From contig NZ_CAMLFY010000011.1 of assembly GCF_946479415.1 (NCBI RefSeq), forward strand, positions 1-64,000: a stretch of 64,000 nt of DNA, given 5' to 3'. The stretch's first letter is position 1. Each line of letters opens with the position of its first letter. A model generated the notes under the pieces. It saw only the letters and a program-made list of their open reading frames with translations, made no database searches and was not told the DNA's origin. The translations under genes were made by a program, and so were the position numbers. Origin of the DNA: an uncultured Shinella sp. GTDB lineage: Bacteria > Pseudomonadota > Alphaproteobacteria > Rhizobiales > Rhizobiaceae. Of this stretch, positions 1 through 7,782 are shown piece after piece.

Positions 1-311
1 GCGACGGCGAGGTCATCCAGCAGGGCACAAGCCAGGACATCGTCCTGCGCCCCGCAGACGACTATGTCGCAAACTTCGTCAAGGAGGTGAACCGTGGACG
101 CGTCGTCCAGGTCGAGGCCGTGATGACGGCCGGGCCGGTGCCCACATCGGGTCGACCAACGGTCATGACCGGGACGACGGTGGAAGATACGCTTCGCCTG
201 CTCTCGCGTGAAAATGCCGAAGAAGGTGTGGTGGTGTCGCCGGCGGGTGAGGCGCTGGGGCTTGTGTCCATCCGCCAGCTTGCCGGTGCGATGGTGAACA
301 CCGCACATTAG
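1..311 (+). CDS. C-terminal end of ProV-like (glycine betaine/proline type) ABC transporter ATPase
   Basis: Only the last 103 residues or so are in the window; the gene starts upstream and the frame enters at base 3. The piece begins DGEVIQQGTSQDIVLRPADD, the typical end of the nucleotide-binding domain of quaternary-amine ABC ATPases. It is followed by a short CBS-like regulatory segment (EEGVVVSPAGEALGLVSIR) that in ProV/OpuAA proteins senses ionic strength. It would energise uptake of a compatible solute or quaternary amine at the inner membrane. The next genes form an amine or amino-acid type catabolic set, so this importer may feed it, but that is inference. The family call is firm, the substrate is not. 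Confidence 0.8.
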   Translation, partial: DGEVIQQGTSQDIVLRPADDYVANFVKEVNRGRVVQVEAVMTAGPVPTSGRPTVMTGTTVEDTLRLLSRENAEEGVVVSPAGEALGLVSIRQLAGAMVNTAH

Positions 312-357
312 GCCAAATCACACTGCGCATGATGCCGCAACAGCAAGCCCTGCCCTG

Positions 358-388
358 CCAAGGCCATCCATATTCCAGATGGCCTTGG
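358..388 (+). terminator. Hairpin after the ABC ATPase gene
   Basis: CCAAGGCCATC (358-368) and GATGGCCTTGG (378-388) form a perfect 11-bp stem with a 9-nt loop, 47 bases after the stop codon. No clear T-run follows, so it may be a weak terminator or an mRNA-stabilising structure. Confidence 0.5.
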
Positions 389-409
389 CACGGGATGAAA
401 GACTACAGT

Positions 410-419
410 ATGTCTACAA
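410..419 (+). promoter_or_regulatory. Putative FCD-GntR operator half of a pair (ATGTCTACAA)
   Basis: The site fits the FadR-subfamily pattern GT-N2-AC and lies 28 bases before the gntR start codon. A related site, TTGTCTACTA, lies at 1299-1308 before the DHDPS-family gene. The same GTCTAC core in front of both transcription units suggests autoregulation plus control of the catabolic operon. Inferred from sequence only. Confidence 0.4.
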
Positions 420-446
420 AATGGAGCGGCTCCCCGGTAATCACAC

Positions 447-1154
447 ATGAAAAACGAATCGAAGCGCAACAAGACAAACTGCCTTGATGATTTGAAGCGG
501 CGAATCCTGACGGAGGCGCTGGAGCCTGGCACCTATCTCGATGAGATGGAACTGGCGGACGAATACGGGATCTCGCGCCCGCCGCTGCGTGAAGTCCTTC
601 GACAGCTTGCCGGCGAAGGCTATGTCGTACTCCACGAAAACCGGGGCACGCAGGTCGCCCCGATGAGCCACAAGTCCCTTCGCAACTTCTTTATCGTTGC
701 GCCGATGATCTATGCCGCCGTCGGCCGCCTCGCCGCGCAGAACGCAACGGTCCCGCAAATCGGCAGACTGAAGGACGTCCAGCGTCATTTCCGTGACGCC
801 ATCCGGGACGGAAACGGGGAGCAGAGTGCGCTGGCAAATGAGCGGTTCCACTCGATTATGGGCGAAATGGCCGACAACGAGTTCTTGGTTCCAAGCCTCC
901 GGCGCCTGCTTATCGATCACACACGCATTGGCATGACGTTCTACAACAGCCAAAACGACGACATGTCCTTGCAGCGAACAGTTGCCGCCAATCAGCATGA
1001 CGAGTTCATTGCTCTTATCGAGACACGCAACGGGGATGGATGCGCAGAGCTCGCGGTCGACCACTGGGAACTCTCGCGAACGTTCATCGAGAGCTTTGTT
1101 TCGCCAAGCAGCATTTTCGCGCCGTTGGGACGCCCGTTGAACGGGGTGCGATAG
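447..1154 (+). CDS. GntR-family transcriptional regulator, FCD subfamily
   Basis: 235 residues, the usual length for FadR/FCD regulators. A winged helix-turn-helix occupies about residues 15-70 (ELADEYGISRPPLREVLRQL then an HENRGTQV wing). An all-alpha FCD ligand-binding domain follows, with histidines in ERFHSIM and AVDHW that could bind metal. It lies just upstream of and co-directional with the DHDPS-family/aldehyde dehydrogenase/FAD oxidoreductase genes and probably controls them. Related GTCTAC elements precede both this gene and that operon. The effector is unknown. Start at 447 chosen because it precedes a normal short N-terminus; no strong ribosome-binding site is seen. Confidence 0.85.
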   Translation: MKNESKRNKTNCLDDLKRRILTEALEPGTYLDEMELADEYGISRPPLREVLRQLAGEGYVVLHENRGTQVAPMSHKSLRNFFIVAPMIYAAVGRLAAQNATVPQIGRLKDVQRHFRDAIRDGNGEQSALANERFHSIMGEMADNEFLVPSLRRLLIDHTRIGMTFYNSQNDDMSLQRTVAANQHDEFIALIETRNGDGCAELAVDHWELSRTFIESFVSPSSIFAPLGRPLNGVR

Positions 1155-1298
1155 CCGCACGCACCGACTGAAAGCACCCCAACGGCATCCGCCTGCCTTG
1201 CGGATCGCCTGTATCCCGGAAGCCGAACGAACCCTTCCTGCATCGCATTTTCCGGCAGTCAGCGGGAGCCGGGTGAGCGATTTGATCGAGAATACATA

Positions 1299-1339
1299 TT
1301 GTCTACTATTGCACTACACCCTGTCTTCATATAGAAGAC
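1299..1339 (+). promoter_or_regulatory. Putative operator region of the DHDPS-family operon
   Basis: TTGTCTACTA at 1299-1308 matches the FadR-type T.GT..AC.A pattern and resembles the element at 410-419. Fifteen bases later, GTCTTC-ATATA-GAAGAC (1323-1339) is a perfect 6-bp inverted repeat. Both lie within 80 bases of the start codon at 1377. The first is a candidate GntR site; the protein for the second is unknown. Confidence 0.4.
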
Positions 1340-1376
1340 TAGCAGTTCAATTCCAATGAGAGCCGAGGAGACATCC

Positions 1377-2282
1377 ATGAACTTTGACGGCATCTACACG
1401 CCGGTCATCACGCCGCATCGTGACGATGGATCGATCGACCGCGATGCGTTTGCCCGAATGATCGAGCACCTGATCGCATCGGGCGTTCACGGCCTCATCA
1501 ACGGCGGTTCGACGGGCGAATATTACGCCCAGTCGATGGACGAACGCGTGGAGATGGTCAGGTTCGCCAAGGAGGTCATCGGCGACCGCGTGCCGCTCGT
1601 GGTGGGCACCGTCGCGATCCGCCTGGAAGATTCGATCATCATGGCCGAGACGGCGGCGAAGGTCGGTGCAGCCGCCATCCTCGTCGGTTCGCCGCCCTAT
1701 TCCGTGCCGACGGAGCGGGAGAATGCGCTGAACGCGCTCGCCATCGACCGTGCGGCGGATCTGCCGATCATGCTCTACAACTATCCCGGCCGCATGGGCA
1801 TCAGCATGGGCGAGGAATTCCTCGACCGCGTCGGCCGCAGCCGGAATTTCAACGCGATCAAGGAAAGCTCGGGCGATATCAACCGCGTGCATCTGCTGGC
1901 CCGCGATTATCCGCACATCCAGATGTCCTGCGGCATGGATGACCAGGCGCTGGAATTCTTCGCCTGGGGCGCCAGAAGCTGGGTCTGCGGCGGCTCGAAC
2001 TTCCTGCCATCGGAGCATATCGCGCTCTACAAGGCCTGCGTCCTCGAAGGGAATTTTGCCAAGGGTCGCCGCATCATGTCGGCGCTGATGCCGCTGATGC
2101 GCGTGCTCGAACAGGGTGGCAAGTTCATCCAGTGCATCAAGTACGGCTGCGAGATGAACGGTTTCGTCGCCGGCCCGCCGCGTGCGCCCCTCAAGCCCTT
2201 GAACAAGGATGACATGCGGCAACTGGAACAGGTGGTGCGCGTCGTAAAGCGCACGATTGCACAGATCGAAGCGGAGGCATGA
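1377..2282 (+). CDS. Dihydrodipicolinate synthase (DapA) family class I lyase/aldolase
   Basis: 301 residues, standard for the DHDPS/N-acetylneuraminate lyase family. Visible are the substrate-binding GSTGE (44-48), the YNYPG motif with the catalytic tyrosine (Tyr136), and the Schiff-base lysine in IKESSGD (Lys162). Start taken at 1377 because GAGGAG lies 6 bases upstream; an earlier ATG at 1356 has none. The gene overlaps the aldehyde dehydrogenase (ATGA junction) in a catabolic operon under a GntR regulator, so a role in degrading an oxo acid or in deamination is likelier than lysine synthesis. A comparable partnership occurs in hydroxyproline catabolism (deaminase plus semialdehyde dehydrogenase), but the substrate cannot be fixed here. 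Confidence 0.85.
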   Translation: MNFDGIYTPVITPHRDDGSIDRDAFARMIEHLIASGVHGLINGGSTGEYYAQSMDERVEMVRFAKEVIGDRVPLVVGTVAIRLEDSIIMAETAAKVGAAAILVGSPPYSVPTERENALNALAIDRAADLPIMLYNYPGRMGISMGEEFLDRVGRSRNFNAIKESSGDINRVHLLARDYPHIQMSCGMDDQALEFFAWGARSWVCGGSNFLPSEHIALYKACVLEGNFAKGRRIMSALMPLMRVLEQGGKFIQCIKYGCEMNGFVAGPPRAPLKPLNKDDMRQLEQVVRVVKRTIAQIEAEA

Positions 2283-3784
2283 GCATGGGCGATCTTCTGA
2301 CACACGACGAATACAAGGCGATTGCCGCCAAGCTTGAATTCCCCACGCAGGCTTTCATCGACGGCAGCTTCCGGCCGGCGATCTCGGGCAAGACCTTCGA
2401 GACGACAAATCCCGCCACCGGCGCAGTCCTTGCCAAGGTCGCGGCCTGCGGCCCCGAAGATGTCGACTTCGCCGTCGCCAAGGCACGCGACGCCTTCGAG
2501 GACGGTCGCTGGTCGCGCCTGCATCCCACGGCGCGCAAGGAAATCCTCATCCATTTCGCCAAACTGCTCAAGCGCAATGCTCGCGACCTCGCCGTGCTGG
2601 AAAGCCTCGACAGCGGCAAGACCATCTATGACTGCGAGAACGTCGACGTTCCCGAGACCATTCATTGCCTGACCTGGCATGCCGAACTGATCGACAAGAT
2701 CTACGATCAGGTCTCGCCAGCCTCAGACAATCACATCGCCATGGTGGTGCGTGAAGCCGTCGGCGTGGTCGGCCTCGTTCTGCCGTGGAACTTCCCGCTG
2801 CTCATGCTCGCCTGGAAGATCGGCCCGGCGCTCGCCGCCGGCAACTCGGTCATCGTCAAGCCAGCCAAGGAAACAACGCTGACGGCGTTGCGCGTCGCCG
2901 AACTCGCCATGGAAGCCGGCATTCCGGCCGGCGTGTTCAACGTGCTGCCCGGCGGCGGTGCCGATGTCGGCGAACCGCTCGGCAAGCATATGGACGTCGA
3001 CATGGTGTCGTTCACCGGTTCCACGGAGACCGGCCGCCGCTTCCCGCGCTATTCGGCCGAGTCCAACCTCAAGGAAGTCACGCTCGAAATGGGCGGCAAG
3101 AACCCCGCCGTCGTGCTTGACGATGCGGAAAATCTCGACCGTGTCGCGGCCCACCTCGTCAACGGCGCGTTCTGGAACATGGGCGAAAACTGCTCGGCCT
3201 CCTCGCGCCTCATCGTGCAGCGCGGCGTGAAGGACGAGTTGCTGAAGCGCATGGTGGCGCATGCCCGTGAATGGCCGATGGGCGATCCGCTCAACCCGGA
3301 AAACCGCGTCGGCGCGCTCGTCTCCAAGGCGCATTTCGAGAAGGTCGCGTCCTATCTTGAAAAGGGCCAGAAGATCGTACTCGGCGGCAAGGCCAAGGAC
3401 GGTTTTGTCGAGCCGACGATCATCGACGTCGCCGACCGCGAGGCCAAGGTCGTGCGCGAGGAAATCTTCGGGCCGGTTCTGACAGTGCTGACCGTCGAGA
3501 GCTACGACGAGGCGATCGCGCTTGCCAACGACACCGAATACGGTCTCGCCGCCTCGATCTACACCGCCAATGCCAAGCGGGCGATCCGCGGCGCCCGCGC
3601 CATCCGCGCCGGTACGGTGACCGTCAACTGCTTCGGCGAAGGCGACATTACCACGCCGTTCGGCGGCTTCAAATCGTCCGGTTTCGGCGGGCGCGACAAC
3701 GGCATCCATGCGCACGACCAGTATACGCGCATCAAGACGATCTGGATCGATCTCACCGACGACGTCGATGAGGCCGTATCTTGA
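2279..3784 (+). CDS. NAD(P)-dependent aldehyde dehydrogenase, PuuC-like
   Basis: 501 residues, close to the typical 495 of PuuC/betaine-aldehyde-type enzymes. It has the PWNFPLLM cofactor motif, the general base glutamate in LEMGGKNP (Glu270), the catalytic cysteine in MGENCSAS (Cys305) and the EEIFGPVL motif. It should oxidise an amino-aldehyde or semialdehyde to the acid. The N- and C-terminal regions resemble gamma-glutamyl-gamma-aminobutyraldehyde dehydrogenase (recalled similarity, not computed). The ATG at 2279 overlaps the previous stop; the ATG at 2285, with GGAGG 7 bases upstream, is the better start. It is followed by a PuuB-like oxidoreductase, so the pair may do sequential amine oxidation and aldehyde oxidation. 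Confidence 0.88.
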   Translation: MSMGDLLTHDEYKAIAAKLEFPTQAFIDGSFRPAISGKTFETTNPATGAVLAKVAACGPEDVDFAVAKARDAFEDGRWSRLHPTARKEILIHFAKLLKRNARDLAVLESLDSGKTIYDCENVDVPETIHCLTWHAELIDKIYDQVSPASDNHIAMVVREAVGVVGLVLPWNFPLLMLAWKIGPALAAGNSVIVKPAKETTLTALRVAELAMEAGIPAGVFNVLPGGGADVGEPLGKHMDVDMVSFTGSTETGRRFPRYSAESNLKEVTLEMGGKNPAVVLDDAENLDRVAAHLVNGAFWNMGENCSASSRLIVQRGVKDELLKRMVAHAREWPMGDPLNPENRVGALVSKAHFEKVASYLEKGQKIVLGGKAKDGFVEPTIIDVADREAKVVREEIFGPVLTVLTVESYDEAIALANDTEYGLAASIYTANAKRAIRGARAIRAGTVTVNCFGEGDITTPFGGFKSSGFGGRDNGIHAHDQYTRIKTIWIDLTDDVDEAVS

Positions 3785-5127
3785 TCAAGATCGAGGCGAA
3801 AAGACTGCCGGTCCATCGCGGGCCGGCAGCCTGGAGCGCAATCCTCCCCCAACAGGCGCCGCCGGTCCGGCTTGAGGGAAACCTCACGGCCGATGTCGCC
3901 ATCGTGGGTGGCGGCTTTGCCGGCCTCTCAGCCGCACGCCGGCTGCATCAGATCGACCCCACGCTCCGTATCGCCGTAATCGAGGCGGGGCGCCTCGCAC
4001 AGGGCGCCTCCGGCCGAAATTCCGGCTTCATGATCGACTTGCCGCACGACGTCGCCTCGGAAGACTATTCCGGCAAGGGCGTCAGCGCGGATGAAAAGAA
4101 CATTGCGCTCAATCGCACGGCAATCGCATTCGCGCGGTCGGCGGTCGAGGAATACGGCATCGACCCCGCCTATTTCGATCCCGCCGGCAAGATCAATGGC
4201 GCGGCCAGCACCAAAGCCCATGCGCTGAACGAAAGCTATGCAGCCCATCTGCGCAAGCTTGGCGAGACCAGCCAGATGCTGGACGAAAAGGCGATGTTCG
4301 AGTTGACGGGAAGCCGGCACTATCGCTCCGGCCTCTACACGCCCGGCACCGTCATGATCCAACCGGCCGGCTATGTCCGCGGCCTGGGCGAAGGTCTGCG
4401 CAAAGCAGATGTTCCTATCTTCGAGGATTCGCCGGTCACCGGCATCGCCCGGACGGGACAGAGCTGGGAAGTGGCAACGGCTCGCGGCAAGGTCACAGCC
4501 GCCAAGGTCATCCTGGGCAACAACGGCCATCTCGAAAGCTTCGGCTTCAAGCGTGGCCGGCTGATGCATATCTTCCTCTATGCCTCGATGACCAAGGAAC
4601 TCGACGACAGCGCGCTGGCGAAGCTCGGCGGCCAGCCGCGCTGGGGCATCACGCCCTCCGACCCGATGGGCACGACCATGCGCCGCATCGACACCGCCCA
4701 GGGCGGCAACCGTATCGTCACGCGCACCTGCGCCACGTTCCTGCCGGGCATGGTTCCTTCGGAAGCCACCCTCGCCCGCACCGCCCGCGTTCATCGCCGC
4801 AAGTTCGCCGATCGGTTTCCCGCCCTTGCCGGCGTGCCGATGGAATACACGTGGGCCGGCCATCTCTGCCTGACCTGGAACGGCGTTTCGGTGACGCGTG
4901 AACTGGAGCCGGGCCTGTTTGCCGCCTGCGGCTGCAACGGCCTTGGAACCGTGCGCAGCACGCTGATGGGGATCGGGGCCGCAGACCTCGTCACCGGCAA
5001 CCCCTCGGACATCTCGGCCCATTTCCTGGCCGAAGACGAACCGGCAAAGCTCGCCCCCTCGCCCTTCGCCGAGATCGGTGCAAACCTCTACATGAAATGG
5101 CGGGAATGGCAGGCCAGACAGGAATAG
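3781..5127 (+). CDS. FAD-dependent amine/amino-acid oxidoreductase (DadA/PuuB-like)
   Basis: 448 residues with an N-terminal Rossmann FAD motif IVGGGFAGLS at residues 41-50, the second glycine-rich GASGRNSGF segment typical of PuuB-type oxidases, and a C-terminal GCNGLGTVRSTLMG FAD contact. It probably oxidises a primary or secondary amine, giving an aldehyde for the upstream dehydrogenase. The start is TTG at 3781, which overlaps the dehydrogenase stop (TTGA); TGAGG lies about 7 bases upstream and no ATG precedes the FAD motif. Translationally coupled in the operon. Substrate unknown; gamma-glutamylated amines or betaine-like compounds are possibilities. Confidence 0.82.
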   Translation: MIKIEAKRLPVHRGPAAWSAILPQQAPPVRLEGNLTADVAIVGGGFAGLSAARRLHQIDPTLRIAVIEAGRLAQGASGRNSGFMIDLPHDVASEDYSGKGVSADEKNIALNRTAIAFARSAVEEYGIDPAYFDPAGKINGAASTKAHALNESYAAHLRKLGETSQMLDEKAMFELTGSRHYRSGLYTPGTVMIQPAGYVRGLGEGLRKADVPIFEDSPVTGIARTGQSWEVATARGKVTAAKVILGNNGHLESFGFKRGRLMHIFLYASMTKELDDSALAKLGGQPRWGITPSDPMGTTMRRIDTAQGGNRIVTRTCATFLPGMVPSEATLARTARVHRRKFADRFPALAGVPMEYTWAGHLCLTWNGVSVTRELEPGLFAACGCNGLGTVRSTLMGIGAADLVTGNPSDISAHFLAEDEPAKLAPSPFAEIGANLYMKWREWQARQE

Positions 5128-5150
5128 CGCCGGCGGCAAGGAACGGAACG

Positions 5151-6164
5151 ATGACCAAAGCCGATCAGAACCCGCCGGCCTTGCGGATAGGGTTCGTACT
5201 CGCCAAGCGCTTTACGCTGTCGGCGATGGCGCTCTTCGTCGATACGCTGCGGCTTGCCGCCGATCACGAGGACGGCTCCCGCAAGATTCGCTGTGATTGG
5301 GACGTGCTGTCGCACACGCGCGGTTTTGCGACATCGAGCTGCGGCGTTCAGGTCGCCGCCACGACCGAACTGATCGATCCCCGTAAATATACCTATATCG
5401 TTGTCGTCGGCGGACTGCTCGATGTGGAGGAGCCGCTCGATGCTGCCACACGCGCCTATCTCGGCAAGGCGGCCAAGGCCGGCGTCGGCCTGATCGGCCT
5501 TTGCACCGGCAGCTTCCTGCTGGCGGAAGCGAAGTTGCTCGGGTCCCACACCGCCTGCGTCAGCTGGCTTCACCACAAGGAATTCAAGCGACGCTTTCCG
5601 TCTCTCGATGTCACGAGCGAGCAGATCTTCAATCTGGAACACAAACTCGCCACCTGCGCAGGCGGCAGTGCGTCCGCCGATCTCGCGGCAGCCATCGTCC
5701 GGCGCCATATCGGGGAGAATGCCGAACGGAACGCGACGGAAATCCTGCAAATCTCACACCGACGCGAAGCGACCGACGCGCAGGCACGCAAACCGCTCGG
5801 CATCGAGGTCAGCGACCGGCGCGTGCACCAAGCCCTCCTCCTGATGGAACAGCACCTGGAAGACGTGCTGCCGATCAGCGCGCTCGCTACGGTTATCGGC
5901 CTGTCCCGCCGCCAGCTGGAGCGTCTGTTCCTCGAATGCCTGGGCGCGCCGCCAAGCGCCTTCTACCTGCGTTTGCGGCTGGAAAGCGCACGCCGCATGA
6001 TCCTCGACGACCCGACGCGGCCCCTGATCGACATCGCGCTTGCCAACGGCTTCTCCGGTCCGTCGCATTTCTCCATACGCTTCCGGGTGCAGTTCGGCAA
6101 AAGCCCGACGGAAGTGCGCCAGGCCGGAATGGCATCCAGTACGATTGCCAAAACCCTGACTTAA
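5151..6164 (+). CDS. GlxA-type AraC-family transcriptional regulator
   Basis: 337 residues from the ATG at 5151, which has AAGGAACGG upstream; an ATG at 5097 in the same frame lies inside the previous gene. The N-terminal 190 residues form a DJ-1/PfpI amidotransferase-like domain (LIGLCTGSFLLAEA nucleophile-elbow region). The C-terminal 100 residues are an AraC double helix-turn-helix (LATVIGLSRRQLERLF and DIALANGFSGPSHFSIRFR). GlxA-type proteins usually activate neighbouring amine or amino-acid catabolic genes. It is 23 bases after the FAD oxidoreductase and may be the second regulator of this operon. Confidence 0.85.
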   Translation: MTKADQNPPALRIGFVLAKRFTLSAMALFVDTLRLAADHEDGSRKIRCDWDVLSHTRGFATSSCGVQVAATTELIDPRKYTYIVVVGGLLDVEEPLDAATRAYLGKAAKAGVGLIGLCTGSFLLAEAKLLGSHTACVSWLHHKEFKRRFPSLDVTSEQIFNLEHKLATCAGGSASADLAAAIVRRHIGENAERNATEILQISHRREATDAQARKPLGIEVSDRRVHQALLLMEQHLEDVLPISALATVIGLSRRQLERLFLECLGAPPSAFYLRLRLESARRMILDDPTRPLIDIALANGFSGPSHFSIRFRVQFGKSPTEVRQAGMASSTIAKTLT

Positions 6165-6190
6165 TTGTGCCTGAGTGACGCGGCCGGCAA

Positions 6191-6610
6191 CTAGGACGTT
6201 TTCCGCTGCGCAAACGCCTCACGCGCTGCCTTGATCTCGTCATGATGCTTTTCCGCCCAGATCCAGACACCGCAAAAGGCCTGGCTTAGGCTTTCGCCAA
6301 GCGGCGTCAGGGCGTAGTCGACATGCGGCGGGATGACCGGATGCACCGTTCGGCGCACAAGCCCGTCCTCCTCCATGCGCCGCACGGTCTGCGTCAGCAT
6401 TTTCTGGCTAATGCCTGCGACCGCTTTACCCAGCTGCGTGAAACGCAACGTTCCCTTCTCCTGCAATGCCTCGAGGATCAGCATCGTCCACTTGTCGGCG
6501 ACCTTGCCGATAATATCTTCGACAAGGGCTTCGATTTCGGGATCGACGCTCTCGGGGATCGCAGCGCTTTGCTGTTCTATGATCTCAAGGCTCACAATTT
6601 CCCGGCGCAT
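6191..6610 (-). CDS. HxlR-family winged-helix transcriptional regulator
   Basis: 139 residues, normal for HxlR/MarR-like regulators. The conserved core is present: KVADKWTMLILEALQEKGTLRF, then GISQKMLTQTVRRMEEDGLV as the recognition region and the wing HPVIPPHVDYALTPLGESL. It is transcribed divergently from the SDR gene with about 105 bases between, the usual layout in which an HxlR protein controls its neighbour oxidoreductase. It has no HxlR-type N-terminal cysteine, so redox sensing through that residue is not indicated. Confidence 0.88.
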   Translation of the reverse strand: MRREIVSLEIIEQQSAAIPESVDPEIEALVEDIIGKVADKWTMLILEALQEKGTLRFTQLGKAVAGISQKMLTQTVRRMEEDGLVRRTVHPVIPPHVDYALTPLGESLSQAFCGVWIWAEKHHDEIKAAREAFAQRKTS

Positions 6611-6715
6611 CAGACACTTTCCTTTGGGTGCGTATAAATCTTTCCGGTGCCTACTTCGAAATGGAAACCATGGACCCTAACTTGCAAAAGGACAACATCA
6701 ACGAGGTTCAATTCC
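6611..6715. promoter_or_regulatory. hxlR/SDR divergent intergenic region
   Basis: The shared control region contains an imperfect palindrome centred on TTCGAA (CCTACTTCGAAATGG at about 6649-6663), a plausible HxlR operator. The SDR start at 6716 follows GAGG by about 8 bases. Confidence 0.3.
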
Positions 6716-7483
6716 ATGCAAATGACAGGCAACACCATTGTCATGACCGGCGGCGGCTCGGGGATCGGCGAAGCGCTCGCTCATCGCTTCCACGATCTCG
6801 GCAATACAGTCATAATCGCCGGGCGGCGGCTGGAGGCTTTGCAGCAGACGGCCGGCGACCGGCCCAATATTCATGCCTTGCAGCTTGATATCGAAAATGC
6901 CGAGAGCATCTCCGCTTTCACCAAGACGCTTGTCGCCAGATTTCCCCGCGCCAACGTCCTGATCAACAATGCGGGCATCATGCGGATGGAGGCGCTCGAA
7001 CGGTTTCGTGATCTTGCCGATGCGGAAGCCACCATCACCACCAATCTGCTTGGTCCCATCCGCCTCACCAATGCACTCGTCGAGCATTTGAGCGCGCAGC
7101 CGAATGCGGCGATCGTCAATGTCAGCTCGGGCCTCGCCTTCGTGCCGCTAACGGTGAGCCCGACCTATTCCGCAACGAAAGCCGCCATTCACAGCTATAC
7201 GATCTCGCTGCGCGAGGTGCTGAGAGGCAAGGTAGAGGTGATCGAGCTGGTGCCACCGGCCGTGCAGACCGACCTGACGCCCGGCCAATCGACACGCGAC
7301 GGCTATCTGCCGCTTCAGGATTTCATCGATGAGGTCATGGCGCTTTTCCAGCAAGAGCCAACACCGGCCGAGATTTTGGTGAAGCGCGTCGGCTTCCAGC
7401 GAAATGCCGAAGCTGAACACCGTTTCGACGAGGCTGTCGCAACCCTCAACGAATTTGCACGCAAGGCACGCGAGGGGAAATAG
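6716..7483 (+). CDS. Short-chain dehydrogenase/reductase, DltE-like
   Basis: 255 residues. The cofactor motif TGGGSGIGEA, the NNAG motif, the catalytic serine in VNVSSGLAF and the YxxxK pair (YSATKAAIHSY) are all present, so it should be an active NAD(P)H oxidoreductase. The C-terminal part (PPAVQTDLTPG, then a helix ending EFARKAREGK) resembles DltE-like SDRs. Start set at 6716 because GAGG precedes it; upstream in-frame codons lack a ribosome-binding site. Expression is probably controlled by the divergent HxlR protein, perhaps in response to an electrophile or aldehyde. Confidence 0.87.
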   Translation: MQMTGNTIVMTGGGSGIGEALAHRFHDLGNTVIIAGRRLEALQQTAGDRPNIHALQLDIENAESISAFTKTLVARFPRANVLINNAGIMRMEALERFRDLADAEATITTNLLGPIRLTNALVEHLSAQPNAAIVNVSSGLAFVPLTVSPTYSATKAAIHSYTISLREVLRGKVEVIELVPPAVQTDLTPGQSTRDGYLPLQDFIDEVMALFQQEPTPAEILVKRVGFQRNAEAEHRFDEAVATLNEFARKAREGK

Positions 7484-7782
7484 AGCGGGCCTTCTCTTAC
7501 GGGGCGACGTCTCCTGGCGGACAACCTGTCCGCCTTTGGCGAGCCCCGCCTTCGGGAACATCGCGTGCATTGAGCGGTTAAATTGAACGCAAGATAAGCT
7601 TCTACTAGAAATTACGAGTTGCGGGTTGTAATTTTATCCCGAGGTGCGATTGTGTGCCGAACTGGGACAGGACTGCGTACCCTCGCCGTCCCGACATCGC
7701 TCGTTAAGCGAGAAACGTTAGTCCGCCCACCCTCAGGCTGTATATCCTTGCCATAGCCATCTCCGCCCCTAATTCTTAAAAC
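7484..7782. other. Intergenic region with terminator, no gene seen
   Basis: About 300 bases between the SDR and diguanylate cyclase genes. It begins with a hairpin terminator (7516-7537); the rest shows no convincing ORF. The AT-richer stretch around 7590-7650 may hold the promoter of the downstream gene. Confidence 0.4.
7516..7537 (+). terminator. Rho-independent-like terminator after the SDR gene
   Basis: GGCGGACA (7516-7523), a 3-nt loop and TGTCCGCC (7527-7534) form a perfect 8-bp stem followed by TTT. Confidence 0.6.
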
